64,000 bases of DNA from Actinomyces sp. HPA0247 (GTDB taxonomy: Bacteria; Actinomycetota; Actinomycetes; Actinomycetales; Actinomycetaceae): positions 689,787 to 753,786 of the forward strand of contig KE150450.1 of NCBI GenBank assembly GCA_000411415.1, in the 5' to 3' direction. A model generated the notes under the pieces. The model saw only the letters and a program-made list of their open reading frames with translations, ran no database searches and was not told the origin of the DNA. The translations under genes and the position numbers were made by a program. Shown here piece by piece: positions 7,467-14,734 of this stretch (position 1 is the stretch's first letter; each line of letters starts with the position of its first letter).

Positions 7467-9596
7467 ATGTCGCACTCTCACTCTCGCGCTGTCCGTCCGG
7501 CCCAGCTGCTCGCGCTGCTGCTGGCGTTCCTGAGCGTGTCCGCGCTCATGGGCGTCGTCGGGGCAGGCATGCTTGTCCCCGTCGCCGGCCCCACCGCGCT
7601 CGTCGCGAAGTCGGTTCCGTCCGTCTTCAACGAGCTGCCCGGTGATCTGCAGACGGTGGCTCCCGCCGAGGAGTCCCAGCTGCTGGATTCGTCTGGCGCC
7701 GTGATCGCGCACTTCTACGACAAGCAGCGCATCGTTGTGCCCAGCGCCAACATCGCTGACGTCATGAAGAAGGCGATCGTGGCGATTGAGGACAAGCGCT
7801 TCTACGAGCACAACGGCGTTGACGCCACCGGCATCGCACGCGCGCTGGTCTCCAACCTGGGCGACAGCGGACGCCAGGGCGCCTCCACGATCACCCAGCA
7901 GTACGTGCGTAACTCGCTGGCCGAGCGCGGCTACCTCGAGGGCGACGCGGATCAGGTGAGCGCGGCGACCGAGCAGACCACCGAGCGTAAGCTCCGCGAG
8001 ATGAAGTACGCGCTGGCACTGGAAAAGACCCAGTCCAAGGATGAGATCCTCACGGGCTACCTCAACATCGCGCCCTTCGGTCCGATCACCTACGGCGTAG
8101 AGGCCGCTTCGCAGCGCTACTTCTCCAAGTCGGCCTCGGAGCTGAACTACCTGGAGGCCGCGCTCCTCGCTGGCCTCGTTCAGTCCCCCGTCCAGTACGA
8201 TCCGCTGACCCACCCCGAGGCCGCCCAGGAACGCCGCAACACGGTCCTGGCCACGATGCTCGAGCAGGGTGTCATCACGCAGGAGGAGTACGACCAGGGC
8301 GTCGCCACGAGCGTCGAGTCGATGCTGCATCCGACGGTGTCCTCCGAGGGCTGCTCCGGCGCGCCGTCCGCGCAGGCTTACTTCTGTGACTACGTCCTGT
8401 CGCAGTTCCTGGAGGATCCGGCTTTCGGCTCCACGCGCATCGAGCGCGAGCGCCTGCTCAAGACGCAGGGCATCACCATTCGCACCACGCTGGACCCGGC
8501 GAAGCAGAGCGCAGCCTACGCGTCCCTGACGAACGCGATTCCCGTCGGCGACGCGTCCGGCCTGAACGACGCGATTGTCTCCCTGGATCCGCGCACCGGC
8601 AAGGTCCTCGCGATGGCTCAGAACACGACGTACGGCATCGAGAGCGGCCAGACGATGGCGAACTACTCGGCCGACGGCAACTTCCAGGTTGGTTCGACCT
8701 TCAAGGTGTTCACCCTCCTGGAGTGGTTCAAGGAAGGCCACTCGGCATACGAGACCGTAGGTTCGAACAACACGTTCTACCCCAACGGATCCTTCAAGTG
8801 TGATGGCCGCGCCATCACCACTGAGGGCTACCAGGTCAACGACCTCGCAGGCAAGACCGGCTCCATGAACGTCGTGCGCGCGACGGGCCTGTCCGTCAAC
8901 CAGGCCTTCGTCAACATGGCGTCGCGTGTGGACTTCTGCTCCATCTTCCAAACCGCCTATGACATGGGCGTCACGGAGGACGGTGAGGTTCCTGCGCCCT
9001 TCCCGGCCAACATCCTTGGTTCCGTGTCGAGCTCCCCGCTGCAGATGGCGTCCGTGTTCGCGACGATCGCAAACTCCGGCCAGCAGTGCACGCCTCAGCC
9101 CATCGAGTCGGTGACCGACCGTAACGAGAACGTCCTCAAGGAGTTCTCAGCGGACTGCAAGGAGGTCATCTCCCCTGACGTCGCAAACAAGACGGCCGCA
9201 CTGCTGACGGCGTCGGCCGGCCAGTACTACACGGCGACGCGCCTGGGCGACGGCCGCCCCTTCGCCGCGAAGTCGGGTACCACCGACGGCCACGCGAACA
9301 CGTGGCTGACGGGCTTCACGCCGTCGCTCGCGACGTCCGCGTGGGTGGGTCACGGCGACAACTCCTCGCAGGAAGTGTCCGGCGTTGTCATCAATGGCGT
9401 CTACCACTCCGAGATCTTCGGTGAGACCTACGTCGGCCAGAACATCTGGGCCCCCTACATGACGCAGGCGCTGGCGGGCACCCCGGTAGAGGCCGTATCG
9501 AACGCGAACATCGGCGCGTCCACTCCGCAGCGCGGCACCACTCCGACGCCTGCTCCTTCGCAGTCCCCGAACCCGTCGCCGTCGCCGAGCCACTGA
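7467..9596 (+). CDS. Class A penicillin-binding protein (PonA2-like)
   Basis: 709 residues, bifunctional peptidoglycan synthase anchored by one N-terminal helix (~residues 12-40). The GT51 glycosyltransferase domain has EDKRFYEHNGVD (catalytic Glu near 107), GASTITQQYVRN and a KLREMKYALALE helix. The transpeptidase has S-x-x-K in GSTFK (~410), SVN (~477) and KSGTT (~602). The tail is Pro/Ser/Thr-rich and disordered (TPTPAPSQSPNPSPSPSH). There is no PASTA domain, unlike mycobacterial PonA2. It is divergent from whiB and followed after one base by a metallophosphoesterase gene, the order Rv3682-Rv3683. Confidence 0.93.
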   Translation: MSHSHSRAVRPAQLLALLLAFLSVSALMGVVGAGMLVPVAGPTALVAKSVPSVFNELPGDLQTVAPAEESQLLDSSGAVIAHFYDKQRIVVPSANIADVMKKAIVAIEDKRFYEHNGVDATGIARALVSNLGDSGRQGASTITQQYVRNSLAERGYLEGDADQVSAATEQTTERKLREMKYALALEKTQSKDEILTGYLNIAPFGPITYGVEAASQRYFSKSASELNYLEAALLAGLVQSPVQYDPLTHPEAAQERRNTVLATMLEQGVITQEEYDQGVATSVESMLHPTVSSEGCSGAPSAQAYFCDYVLSQFLEDPAFGSTRIERERLLKTQGITIRTTLDPAKQSAAYASLTNAIPVGDASGLNDAIVSLDPRTGKVLAMAQNTTYGIESGQTMANYSADGNFQVGSTFKVFTLLEWFKEGHSAYETVGSNNTFYPNGSFKCDGRAITTEGYQVNDLAGKTGSMNVVRATGLSVNQAFVNMASRVDFCSIFQTAYDMGVTEDGEVPAPFPANILGSVSSSPLQMASVFATIANSGQQCTPQPIESVTDRNENVLKEFSADCKEVISPDVANKTAALLTASAGQYYTATRLGDGRPFAAKSGTTDGHANTWLTGFTPSLATSAWVGHGDNSSQEVSGVVINGVYHSEIFGETYVGQNIWAPYMTQALAGTPVEAVSNANIGASTPQRGTTPTPAPSQSPNPSPSPSH

Positions 9597-9597
9597 G

Positions 9598-10578
9598 ATG
9601 ACGACTGATACGGCAGCGTTGCTTCAGGAGGCCACGGCCTCGTCCACTCGACGAGGCCGTGGCCTCCTGCGCACCGCGGGCACGCTCGTGGGTGGGCTGG
9701 GGCTCGCAGGGTTAGCAGCGGGGGGCGCTGCGCTCGCCTGGGGGTCGGTCGAGCGCACCATGCCGGTGCTGCGGCGCTACGAGGTCCCGGTTCGCGCCCG
9801 CGTGCCCGAGGTGACGATTCTGCAGATCGCAGACCTGCACCTTTTCGAGGGCCAGGAGTTTTTGCTGCGATTCTTGTCCGACGTGGCAGCCTCGGAGCAC
9901 TTCGACATGGTCGTTGCGACGGGCGACAACTTTGGGTCGACGGAGGCTCTGGACATGGTGATGGACGCGTATCGTCCGTTCCTGTCCTACCCGGGTGCGT
10001 TCGTGCTCGGTTCGAATGACTACTATTCACCGATCCCCAAGCGTTGGAGCCGCTACCTATCGCGTTCGAAACCGCACCCGGTGCGTGTTGTCCCCGATCT
10101 GCCCTACCTGCCGATGGTGCGTTCGATGCGCCGGGCGGGCTGGCTGGACCTGTCGAACGCATCCGGCACACTCCGCCTGCCCACGGGCACGGTTGCTCTG
10201 CTCGGCACGGATGACGCGCATATTTACCGTGATCGCCTGGGGGCTCCAGCCTCGTCGTGGGGAGCATCCGATGTCCTGCGCCTCGGGGTGACGCACGCGC
10301 CGTACACGCGGGTTGTTTCCGCGCTCACCGAGGTCGGCTCGGACCTGATTCTCGCGGGCCATACGCACGGCGGTCAGATCGGCATTCCGGGGTTCGGCGC
10401 CATCATCACAAATTGCGATATTTCGCGCCCCTACGCGAAGGGCCTGAGCCGCTGGGAGGCTCCGGACGGTTCGACGGCGTGGCTACACGTGTCCGCGGGC
10501 CTGGGGACGTCCCCCTACGCGAAGGTGCGTATCGCGACTCGCCCCGAGGCCTCGCTCCTGCACGTGTACCCGGCGTAG
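9598..10578 (+). CDS. Membrane-anchored calcineurin-like metallophosphoesterase
   Basis: 326 residues. After an N-terminal hydrophobic segment (GTLVGGLGLAGLAAGGAALA, ~residues 28-47) come metal-binding motifs IADLHLFEGQ, ATGDNFGS, GSNDYY and AGHTHGGQIG. This is the YkuE/Rv3683 type of phosphoesterase; the substrate is unknown, though the linkage to the PBP suggests an envelope role. The first codons overlap a perfect 19-base-pair hairpin (9626-9668), so the true start may lie downstream, for example at a GTG near 9688, which still precedes most of the membrane helix. The ATG at 9598 is kept as the longest reading. Confidence 0.85.
   Translation: MTTDTAALLQEATASSTRRGRGLLRTAGTLVGGLGLAGLAAGGAALAWGSVERTMPVLRRYEVPVRARVPEVTILQIADLHLFEGQEFLLRFLSDVAASEHFDMVVATGDNFGSTEALDMVMDAYRPFLSYPGAFVLGSNDYYSPIPKRWSRYLSRSKPHPVRVVPDLPYLPMVRSMRRAGWLDLSNASGTLRLPTGTVALLGTDDAHIYRDRLGAPASSWGASDVLRLGVTHAPYTRVVSALTEVGSDLILAGHTHGGQIGIPGFGAIITNCDISRPYAKGLSRWEAPDGSTAWLHVSAGLGTSPYAKVRIATRPEASLLHVYPA
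9626..9668. repeat. Perfect 19-bp hairpin containing paired GACGAGGCC nonamers
   Basis: Arms 9626-9644 and 9650-9668 are exact reverse complements with loop CACTC. The hairpin is terminator-like but lacks a T-tract, and lies 30 bases after the ponA stop inside the annotated 5' end of the phosphoesterase gene. Confidence 0.8.
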
Positions 10579-10646
10579 CCACATAAGCATACGCAGCGTC
10601 GCCGCATACGCATACCCGGCGTCGCCGCATACGCATACCCGGCGTC
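10578..10646. repeat. Three tandem 23-bp repeats
   Basis: Units begin at 10578, 10601 and 10624. The last two are identical and contain GCATACGCATACCCGG; the first is degenerate. The array starts at the end of the phosphoesterase gene. No function is evident. Confidence 0.8.
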
Positions 10647-10745
10647 GCCAGGGCATTCGCGTCGCAAAGATTCCGCAAGAGGCGCTTCCAATCAGCCAGC
10701 CTAATGCGGCGTGGGACACACTTATGCCGCTTGCTTGATCTCCGT

Positions 10746-10775
10746 TTGGGATTATCGGTGAGGAAACGCTATACT
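10746..10775 (+). promoter_or_regulatory. Promoter of tRNA-Pro
   Basis: TTGGGA (10746-10751) and TATACT (10770-10775) are separated by 18 bases and lie 10 bases before the tRNA, as expected for a sigma-70-type promoter. Confidence 0.6.
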
Positions 10776-10785
10776 CGAACGGCAC

Positions 10786-10859
<74 letters not shown>

Positions 10860-10865
10860 CCGGTA

Positions 10866-10898
10866 ATCGCCGGGACCGTTTGGTCCCGGCGATTTTTT
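10866..10898 (+). terminator. Terminator of tRNA-Pro
   Basis: A 12-bp stem (ATCGCCGGGACC with its complement), GTTT loop and a run of six T, directly after the tRNA. Confidence 0.9.
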
Positions 10899-11105
10899 AT
10901 CGATCAGCCCTCCTTGGGCTCACCACCAGATGTGGGGTCGCGCCCCAGATCTCCGGCCACGAGGCCTGCCTAATCTCCGACACCTGCACGCCCCGCCCGC
11001 TCGCCGGCCGCCATCCGCGCCTCGAGCTTCGCTCGGCGCGTCGACTCGTTGTCCGGCCAGGCTCCGCAGGCCACGCGGCGGCCTCCAATCGGGCGGGGCG
11101 GGCGG

Positions 11106-11220
11106 ATGCGGATAGGTTGTGCGCATCCGGATAGGTTATGCGCATGTAGATAGGTTATTAAGCTATCCGGATGTTCATTACCTATCCGGATCTCGATTAC
11201 CTATCCGGATGCGTAGTACC
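11106..11220. repeat. Head-to-head array of six 19-bp iteron-like repeats
   Basis: Three direct units start at 11106, 11125 and 11144 (core GGATAGGTT or GATAGGTT), and three inverted units start at 11164, 11183 and 11202 (core TATCCGGAT ... TACC). The spacing is exactly 19 bases on each side. Read on one strand, the consensus is ATCCGGATAGGT followed by a variable segment. The design is typical of multi-site protein binding; no rep or regulator gene is adjacent. Confidence 0.85.
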
Positions 11221-11347
11221 TCGAGGTAGCCCGCCTAATCTCCAGCCGCCGCGTCGCCCGCCCGCCCGCCATCCGCGCCGCGAGCTTTGCTTTGAGTGAT
11301 TGATCGTGAGGCGCACCCTGACCCTGCCACAGATGGGCACAGCAGTT

Positions 11348-11453
11348 TTGCACGTAATTCCCCTGAGAATGTTTCAAATATTGAAATTGGATCGTTGAAA
11401 TTCCGCGGTTTTCGAGCTGTCGCCGAATGAGGCCCGGGAGGAATTACGTGCAA
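11348..11453. repeat. TIR element copy A (~106 bp)
   Basis: Ends are perfect 14-base inverted repeats (TTGCACGTAATTCC). Internally it shares CCCTGAGAAT, TTTCA, TTGAAAT and GATCGTTGAAATTCCGCGG with copy B at 11487. It has no coding capacity. It is a MITE-like or structured-RNA candidate. Confidence 0.8.
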
Positions 11454-11486
11454 CTTTTCGGGGACACACAGCGCAGCATCCGACAG

Positions 11487-11596
11487 TTTCGCATGCAATT
11501 CCCCTGAGAATATTTCAGGTTTTGAAATCAGATCGTTGAAATTCCGCGGTTTTTAAGCGTGCGTCGATTCGTACCGTGGGGGAATTGCATGCGAAA
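11487..11596. repeat. TIR element copy B (~110 bp)
   Basis: Ends are perfect 18-base inverted repeats (TTTCGCATGCAATTCCCC). The interior matches copy A (CCCCTGAGAAT ... GATCGTTGAAATTCCGCGG). The end sequence differs from copy A, but both arms changed together, so pairing is kept. Confidence 0.8.
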
Positions 11597-11621
11597 TTTG
11601 TGGAGAGGTGGTCTTGGCGGC

Positions 11622-11686
11622 GCCTTGGGGAGGAGCCTTGGGGAGGAGCCTTGAGGAGGTGCCTTGGGGAGGAGCCTTGGGGAGGA
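11622..11686. repeat. Five tandem 13-bp repeats
   Basis: Unit GCCTTGGGGAGGA; four exact copies and one variant (unit 3), ending at 11686 and followed by a partial unit. The length is not a multiple of three, so it is not a coding repeat. It sits 25 bases after copy B of the inverted-repeat element. Confidence 0.9.
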
Positions 11687-11758
11687 ACCTTGCCCGGACT
11701 ATCCCACCCCGACACCGGCGCGAGTTGCGCACCGTGCGGTCTCCAATCTGGTGCGATG

Positions 11759-11831
11759 GGGGTTTTGCACTACACGAAGCCCTCTGACGGCGTGTCGCCT
11801 GCGTGTCACACCCCCATGTAGTGCAAACCCC
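11759..11831. repeat. Inverted-repeat pair with TTGCACTACA ends (~73 bp)
   Basis: GGGGTTTTGCACTACA (11759-11774) faces TGTAGTGCAAACCCC (11817-11831), with one T of difference. The core TTGCACTAC also occurs in the 20-bp array at 48377-48489. It is possibly a further member of the same class of structured intergenic elements. Confidence 0.65.
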
Positions 11832-12287
11832 CACACGGACCCCACGTAGGGCGCCGCAGCACCCGACGATGAAGCTCAGGAAACACGCATAAATGACCGA
11901 CGTGGCAACGGCCGACGCCTCCACGGCCGACGCATCGATGACGGACGTGGCACCGAGGGGGCCGACGCACAGAACAGCGGCCACTCACAACACTGAGGGA
12001 CGGCAACCACGACCAACGCCAATGGAGGCGCAGCAGAGCCCGAACGCCCTCACACAGACACCAGGCACGAAAGCAACACCCGGAGCAAAGCACAGACCAC
12101 GACCACCAAACAGATTGACAGTCCACGCGGCGGCCTGTCATCTAGCGGGATAATACGCCGATACGAGGCGTCCGATTAACCCCGATTTTCCCGCGTCAGC
12201 ACGACCTCACTGACCGATATGTTAATTTCATGCTTTTGGGGTTAGACTGAGCGAGAACGTACACTTCAATATTTCAAGGAGCATCCC

Positions 12288-12785
12288 ATGAAGCGTCGTA
12301 TTGCAGCCGCCCTCCTCATCACTCTGCTGCCCCTGGGCATGTCCGCGTGCCTGCAGGTCAAGACTGACAACCCGACGTCCTCGCCGTCGTCCTCGTCCGC
12401 GCCTTCGCAGGAGCCGACCAGCACGCCTACGCAGGCATCGCCCTCCGCGTCGAGCTCGTCGAAGTCGAACCAGACGAAGGAGGAGGCCTGCGCCATTCTC
12501 GACGACAAGGCCAACGCCATCTCCTCGAGCCTGAACGAGAAGGACAAGGCCTCGGTCATCAAGACCCTGTCCAACTTCATTGACATCATGAAGTCTGACG
12601 AGGTCACCAACCCCGAGGTCAAGGTGGCGGCAAACGGCCTGGCGGCCAGCGCACAGAAGCTCCTCGACGCGACCAAGGCGGCCGACGATCAGCCGACGGC
12701 TGAACAGCGCTCCCGGATTCTGTCAGCGACGTCGGAGTACCTGGAGTCGATGAACAATCTTCAGTCGGTGTGCGAAGGTAAGTGA
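12288..12785 (+). CDS. Small secreted lipoprotein, paralogue of 12896-13279
   Basis: 165 residues with a lipoprotein signal peptide: basic MKRR, a hydrophobic core and lipobox M-S-A-C at Cys21. A Ser/Thr/Pro-rich linker (~25-65) follows, then a helical domain (~68-160) beginning EACAILDDKANAI and ending with a second Cys in LQSVCEG; these two cysteines probably form a disulfide. AAGGAG precedes the ATG. The domain is related to that of the convergent neighbour, which has the same C-x-I-x-D-K-A start and T/S-V-C end. The function is unknown; it is presumably anchored to the outer face of the membrane. Confidence 0.8.
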   Translation: MKRRIAAALLITLLPLGMSACLQVKTDNPTSSPSSSSAPSQEPTSTPTQASPSASSSSKSNQTKEEACAILDDKANAISSSLNEKDKASVIKTLSNFIDIMKSDEVTNPEVKVAANGLAASAQKLLDATKAADDQPTAEQRSRILSATSEYLESMNNLQSVCEGK

Positions 12786-12821
12786 CGCTCTGGCGAGCAC
12801 ACGACACCCGTCAAGGTAGAG

Positions 12822-12851
12822 GTGAGGGTGGCCCCGCGGGGCCACCCTCAC
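12822..12851. terminator. Bidirectional terminator between the two lipoprotein genes
   Basis: A perfect 30-base palindrome (GTGAGGGTGGCCCCG and its complement) followed by TTTTC on the plus strand. It is shared by the convergent genes at 12288 and 12896. Confidence 0.85.
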
Positions 12852-12895
12852 TTTTCAATGCCCACACGCGGGCATACACAATCTGATGGTGCGCG

Positions 12896-13279
12896 TCAGC
12901 GCGCGTTGCACACCGTCTCGAGCGACGACATCGATGTCGTGAACGTCGTGTACAGGTCCATGGCCTCGCTCATCTGGTCTGCCGACGGGTTATCGCCCAC
13001 CGTCTTGGCGAAGTCGGCGAGGGCCTGAGCACTATCGCCCGCAGCCACCGCAGCAGTCTTCACTTCGGTGTTGGTGATGTCGTCAGACTTCAGGACGGTC
13101 GCGACGTTGGTCATGCCCTGGATCATGTCTTCCGTGTTGCTCGGATCCAGGCCATCAATTGCCTTGACGGCCTTGTCGTTGATGATCTGGCACGCGGCCT
13201 GCTTGGACTGTCCACCGCAGGCGGCCAGGCTCAGGGGCAGCAGCGCGACGAGGGCGGCCGTCAGAAGACGCTTTTTCAT
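12896..13279 (-). CDS. Small secreted lipoprotein, paralogue of 12288-12785
   Basis: 127 residues. Signal peptide MKKRLLTAALVALLPLSLAAC with lipobox L-A-A-C, a very short linker, then the helical domain QAACQIINDKAVKAIDGL ... LETVCNAR. Paired Cys near both ends of the domain match those of the neighbour; the Ser/Pro linker is missing here. ATG 13279 is chosen because AAGGAG lies 8 bases upstream and the signal peptide starts there. The two genes converge on one terminator, an inverted duplication. The function is unknown. Confidence 0.8.
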   Translation of the reverse strand: MKKRLLTAALVALLPLSLAACGGQSKQAACQIINDKAVKAIDGLDPSNTEDMIQGMTNVATVLKSDDITNTEVKTAAVAAGDSAQALADFAKTVGDNPSADQMSEAMDLYTTFTTSMSSLETVCNAR

Positions 13280-13649
13280 GAGGGTTACTCCTTCGAGTAT
13301 TTGTGATGGGTACCCACGAAGCATACCGCATTTTCGCATCATTGATTACCTCGCGGTTAACGAACATGCGTGCATTTTTTACACATCCGCTGCACGAATG
13401 ACGACGGCGCTTGATAGCTACGCCGAACATGCGCCGAGGAGTGGGCCGCCCCGCGCTTACACGACGAGGAGGGGGACAACACCGCGAACACACGAGGGCC
13501 ACGCTCACACGAGCAACATGGGCACACGAGCAACGCGCTCGCAGGACGCGGAAGGGGGCGGCCCCAACGGGCCGCCCCCCTTCTCACTATCTACTCAGTC
13601 GAGAACCGGAACTGGGGATGAGTGCTCGCCCCGCCCCGGCCTCGTCGAT
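13280..13649. other. Gene-free gap between lipoprotein and BASS transporter
   Basis: No credible gene is seen. The AT-rich stretch 13320-13385 probably carries the lipoprotein promoter. A region around 13480-13540 repeats CACGAG three times. A terminator stands at 13554. Confidence 0.5.
13554..13579. terminator. Terminator hairpin downstream of the BASS gene
   Basis: An 11-bp GC stem (GGGGGCGGCCC and its complement) with loop CAAC, 70 bases past the stop of the minus-strand transporter gene. Confidence 0.7.
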
Positions 13650-14633
13650 TCAGGCCGCTCCGCCGTTCTTCCAGCGACGGAAGAACATCGCCAGCAGCGC
13701 GCCGGAGAGGTTGTGCCACACGGAGAACACGGCTGCCGGGAGCGCAGTCTCCGGGGTGGAGGCGAAGTGGGTCTTTGCCAGCGTCGCGGCCAGCGCCGAG
13801 TTCTGCATGCCGACCTCGATCGCGGTCGTGCGGGCAGCCTTGTCGGAGCCGCGGCCGACGCGTCCGGCCAGATAGCCGAAGAGGTAGCCGAGCAGGTTGT
13901 GGCAGATGACCACGGCGATGATGAGGGCGCCGGACGTCAGGATCTTGTCGACGGAACCCGACACGACGACCAGGAGCACGTAGCAGATGCCCAGCACGGA
14001 GATCCAGGGCAGGATCGGCAGGATCTTCTCCACGAGCTTGCCCGCAACGAAGCGCACGATAAAGCCACCCAGGACGGGGGCGAGGACCATCAGGAGGATG
14101 TTCTTCGCCATGGCCGCACCATCAACCGGCATACGCGAACCCACCAGCCAGGCGGTGAGCAGCGGCGTCATGAGGGGCGCGAGCAGCGTCGAGATCGAGG
14201 TCATGGTGACCGATAGGGCGACGTCCGCCTTCGCCAGGTAGGAGATCACGTTCGAGGCCGTGCCACCGGGCGCGCAGCCGACGAGGATGACGCCGACGGC
14301 GACCGCGTCGGGGAGGCGGAACACGTAGCACAGGGCCCAACCGACGAGGGGCATGATCAGGTACTGGGCGACGACGCCCACGAGCACGGGCAGAGGACGC
14401 TTGACGATGAGTCCAAAGTCGGGCAGCGTGAGGGTCAGGCCCATGCCGAACATGATGACGCCGAGCGCCCAGTTAACGCCGGGGGCCAGCGGCTTGAAGG
14501 TGGCGGGGGTGATCATGGCGATCGCGAAGGCCGCCAGGATCAGCAGCGGGAAGACCGTGACGGCGATGCGCGCACTGCGGTCCTCGGAGGACAGGGTCGG
14601 AGATTGAGTTGTGACTGCGTCTGATGTGGACAT
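13650..14633 (-). CDS. BASS-family sodium-dependent transporter
   Basis: 327 residues, about ten membrane segments, of the bile acid:sodium symporter family. The signature GCAPGGTASNV near residue 125 and the matching later segment GMQNSALAATLAK belong to the crossed helices that bind Na+. Bacterial members move pantoate, keto acids or taurocholate; the substrate here is open. The start is set at MSTSDAV (ATG 14633), placing a ~30-residue cytosolic leader before the first helix; a farther upstream start would add 14 residues without support. It is divergent from the YwiC-like gene. Confidence 0.9.
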   Translation of the reverse strand: MSTSDAVTTQSPTLSSEDRSARIAVTVFPLLILAAFAIAMITPATFKPLAPGVNWALGVIMFGMGLTLTLPDFGLIVKRPLPVLVGVVAQYLIMPLVGWALCYVFRLPDAVAVGVILVGCAPGGTASNVISYLAKADVALSVTMTSISTLLAPLMTPLLTAWLVGSRMPVDGAAMAKNILLMVLAPVLGGFIVRFVAGKLVEKILPILPWISVLGICYVLLVVVSGSVDKILTSGALIIAVVICHNLLGYLFGYLAGRVGRGSDKAARTTAIEVGMQNSALAATLAKTHFASTPETALPAAVFSVWHNLSGALLAMFFRRWKNGGAA

Positions 14634-14734
14634 GCCCCCATATTTCACCGATTGTTGAAATTTTCCCTTCCCCATCTCACGTTGTGATCAGCTCAGTATT
14701 GAGCCTCACAAGACCACTTCACTAAGCTAAGGCT

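Larger units (their letters stand above)
10901..12287. other. 1.4-kb gene-free, repeat-rich region
   Basis: No open frame here has a credible start, codon usage or known domain. Besides the elements listed separately (19-bp array, two inverted-repeat elements, 13-bp tandem repeats, a third inverted-repeat pair), 11893-11960 contains short imperfect repeats of GACGTGGCA and ACGGCCGACGC that give a repetitive, unconvincing frame. Local base composition is more AT-rich than the flanking genes around 11350-11600. Confidence 0.6.

Noticed and set aside
9598-10578. Loss of a metal ligand because the phosphoesterase has GSND instead of GNHD
   Set aside because: GSNDYY is usual in this actinobacterial subgroup as far as I know it, so it is not treated as an anomaly.
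11622-11686. CRISPR array
   Set aside because: Units are 13 bases with no spacers and no cas genes are in the window.
11893-12153. A possible 86-residue repetitive protein (MTDVATADAS...)
   Set aside because: Short DNA repeats explain the pattern, no ribosome site, and the rest reads as random basic/Pro-rich sequence.
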